Origin: Caldithrix sp.
GTDB lineage: Bacteria; KSB1; UBA2214; DYKH01
Direction: 5' to 3'
Length of the DNA: 64,000 bases
NCBI GenBank assembly: GCA_020722685.1
Contig: DYKH01000010.1
Span: forward strand, 1-64,000
Part shown: piece by piece, positions 62,746 to 64,000 of the stretch
How the letters are laid out: each line of letters starts with the position of its first letter
How positions within the stretch are numbered: the stretch's first letter is position 1
Notes under the pieces: generated by a model
Databases searched by the model: none
The model's input: the letters and a program-made list of their open reading frames with translations, nothing else
What the model was told of the DNA's origin: nothing
Made by a program: the position numbers and the translations under genes

Positions 62746-63735
62746 TCAATGATCCGGTTCGTCCACCTGCAAGGGGGGCAGGCGGAGGTATTCCGTGGCT
62801 CTCCGTTTCCTGAGAATGTCGTCGATTATCCGCTGAACCTTGACCTGGTCCAAAGAGAGGTGGGCGGATACTTCTGCCACGCTCTTTCCGCGTTCGACCT
62901 CCCGCCAAATTGCATCCAAAGTCTCAAAGGGCAGGCGAAAGAAAAACTCTTCTTGCGTCACCTCAGCCGGATAGGTGTCGGTCGTAGGGGGACGCGCGAT
63001 GATCGCCGGCGGAATATCGAGAACCCTTGCCAACTGGTAGACCTGAGTTTTGAATAAGTGATTGATGGGTTTGAGGTCCGCCGCCCCATCGCCGTGCTTG
63101 ACGAAAAAGCCAAGCGCGTGCTCGTTTTTGTTGCCGGTTCCGACGGCCGCAAAGTTGCGCAGCTCCGCGTGATAATAGAGCATGGTCATGCGCAGCCGCT
63201 GCTTCATGTTGGAAGCGGCTACGATCTGTAGATAGTCCTCCAGCCTCAATCGTTCTGACTGCTCGCCGCCTTGATCATCGACCATGGTTATGCGAAAAAC
63301 ATTCAGCCAGTCGCCGTGGAGCGGATTGGACTGCAAGGTGATTTTGAAAGGCTGGCCGGGGCGATAGTGCGGGAAGACCCGAGTCACGGCTTCGTCACGG
63401 CGCCGGTAAGAACCCATACCCTCCAATCCAGCGGTTATGTCCTCTACGATCAGCTCGATTCCCAACTTGCTCGCTAATTGTTCGGCTAACTGCAGGCTTT
63501 CCGGACTGGAATCGCGCTCCGGCAAAGCCAATCCAAAGACTCGCCGGGATCCCAAGGCCTGGACACACAAGGCTGCCACCACGGAAGAATCAATCCCACC
63601 GCTCATTCCCACCACTGCACCACGCTTTTTCAGCACTGTCTGAATTTGCTTCCGAATCCAGGACGACAAGTATATCGCTGTCTTTTCTGGATCAAATTCT
63701 GCGTGCTTTTTTTCGGTAGCCACTATTTCATTCAT
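62746..63735 (-). CDS. NAD+ synthase-like enzyme of the polysaccharide cluster
   Basis: This 329-residue protein belongs to the NadE family (ammonia-dependent, no glutaminase domain): P-loop VVGMSGGIDSSVVA (Ser-Gly-Gly at 45-47), VGTGNKNEHALGFFVKHGDG and AADLKPINHLFKTQVYQLA. Compared with the usual ~275 residues there is an insertion at about 110-165 (from SYRRRDEAVTRVFPHYRPGQ). It could make NAD, or amidate or ligate a cluster product; paralogues of this kind occur in glycan loci beside carrier proteins. The ATG at 63735 overlaps the ligase gene stop by eight bases; a TTG two codons earlier is less likely. Confidence 0.85.
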   Translation of the reverse strand: MNEIVATEKKHAEFDPEKTAIYLSSWIRKQIQTVLKKRGAVVGMSGGIDSSVVAALCVQALGSRRVFGLALPERDSSPESLQLAEQLASKLGIELIVEDITAGLEGMGSYRRRDEAVTRVFPHYRPGQPFKITLQSNPLHGDWLNVFRITMVDDQGGEQSERLRLEDYLQIVAASNMKQRLRMTMLYYHAELRNFAAVGTGNKNEHALGFFVKHGDGAADLKPINHLFKTQVYQLARVLDIPPAIIARPPTTDTYPAEVTQEEFFFRLPFETLDAIWREVERGKSVAEVSAHLSLDQVKVQRIIDDILRKRRATEYLRLPPLQVDEPDH

Positions 63736-64000
63736 TAGCAATTTCCAAAAGTTTTAGTTTCTTTTTATCAATCTTGCCATTGTCCGACTTTGGTAATTCA
63801 GCAACAAACTCGACAAATTTGGGAATGCAGTAATTTTCCAAGTGCTGCGTGCAATGGCGAATTACATCCTTTTCATTCATTTTTGCAAAGGACGCACGTT
63901 TGATAAAAGCTTTGATCGCTTGTCCAAGTACATCATCCGGAACACCTATGACCGCAGCTTCTTCAACGCCGTTCAGCCGGTACAAAACATTCTCTACTTC
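63728..64000 (-). CDS. AMP-forming acyl-CoA/acid ligase, C-terminal domain (5' truncated)
   Basis: The frame is open to the right edge of the window; only the last 90 residues are visible. They form the C-terminal ANL-family domain: EVENVLYRLNGVEEAAVIGV, then PDDVLGQAIKAFI and the A10 motif SDNGKIDKKKL with the catalytic Lys. It activates a carboxylic acid as an adenylate and then transfers it to CoA or a carrier. Its stop overlaps the nadE-like gene by eight bases, so it is the upstream gene of this operon. Which acid it takes cannot be told from this part. Confidence 0.85.
   Translation of the reverse strand, partial: EVENVLYRLNGVEEAAVIGVPDDVLGQAIKAFIKRASFAKMNEKDVIRHCTQHLENYCIPKFVEFVAELPKSDNGKIDKKKLKLLEIANE

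Noticed and set aside
62393..62908. Acyl carrier protein with an 80-residue N-terminal extension
   Set aside because: The extension overlaps the end of the nadE-like gene, is rich in Arg, Gly and Pro without fold, and the ATG at 62671 has a good ribosome binding site.

Overview
The window looks like a contig from an uncultured bacterium of the FCB superphylum, most like candidate phylum KSB1 or Calditrichota. The main evidence is a set of secreted proteins ending in the same roughly 80-residue C-terminal module (QNYPNPFN, then a VPSGIY-type motif, then a short basic end). This is the type A sorting domain of the type IX secretion system (T9SS). A PorV/PorQ-family outer-membrane protein and a TonB-dependent receptor with a carboxypeptidase-regulatory-like N-terminus fit this. 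Phylum placement is inference; no rRNA gene is present.

Layout. 1-2.8 kb: the 3' part of a large secreted multi-domain protein with a strong terminator. 2.9-4.3 kb: a TPR protein. From 4.4 kb on, all recognised genes lie on the minus strand. 4.4-16.1 kb is mostly housekeeping: leuS, tRNA-Pro(CGG), a GT2 glycosyltransferase, a parvulin with an SH3-like domain, a Rossmann protein of unknown function paired with ispG, an Smr-domain protein, and kbl and tdh for threonine breakdown. 16.6-25.6 kb: a secreted phospholipase D-like protein, an M1-like peptidase, a frameshifted creD and a parvulin-type chaperone.

24-41.3 kb is an apparent secretion or uptake locus. In transcription order it holds a LacI-family regulator, a TonB-dependent receptor, a PorV-like protein, a 1237-residue secreted protein, a parvulin-like lipoprotein, a secreted protein with three near-identical repeats of about 290 residues, a decayed LVIVD-repeat protein and a second parvulin-like protein. 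The LacI gene has a consensus-like promoter with an inverted repeat just after the -10 box, and a related AAACGTT core lies just before the receptor gene.

41.6-44.7 kb encodes two more T9SS cargo proteins, an SGNH-like protein and a parallel beta-helix protein. 44.8-64 kb is a dense, partly overlapping exopolysaccharide cluster: three GT4 and one GT2 glycosyltransferases, two polysaccharide deacetylases, an asparagine-synthase-type amidotransferase, a flippase, an O-antigen ligase/polymerase, a FemAB-like acyltransferase and a methyltransferase. Its upstream end is unusual. It has an AMP-forming ligase, an NAD-synthase-like enzyme with an insertion, an acyl carrier protein, an SGNH hydrolase, a hexapeptide acyltransferase and a 973-residue protein that appears to join phosphoribosyltransferase, sugar/choline-kinase-like and HAD phosphatase domains. 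That protein and its neighbours are the best candidate for an undescribed system.

The intergenic DNA carries dispersed repeats: three copies of a ~70-bp palindromic element and two copies of another element. There are also several gene relics (creD frameshift, LVIVD pseudogene, an isolated Fis-type helix-turn-helix tail). No CRISPR array, rRNA, complete insertion sequence or prophage was seen.
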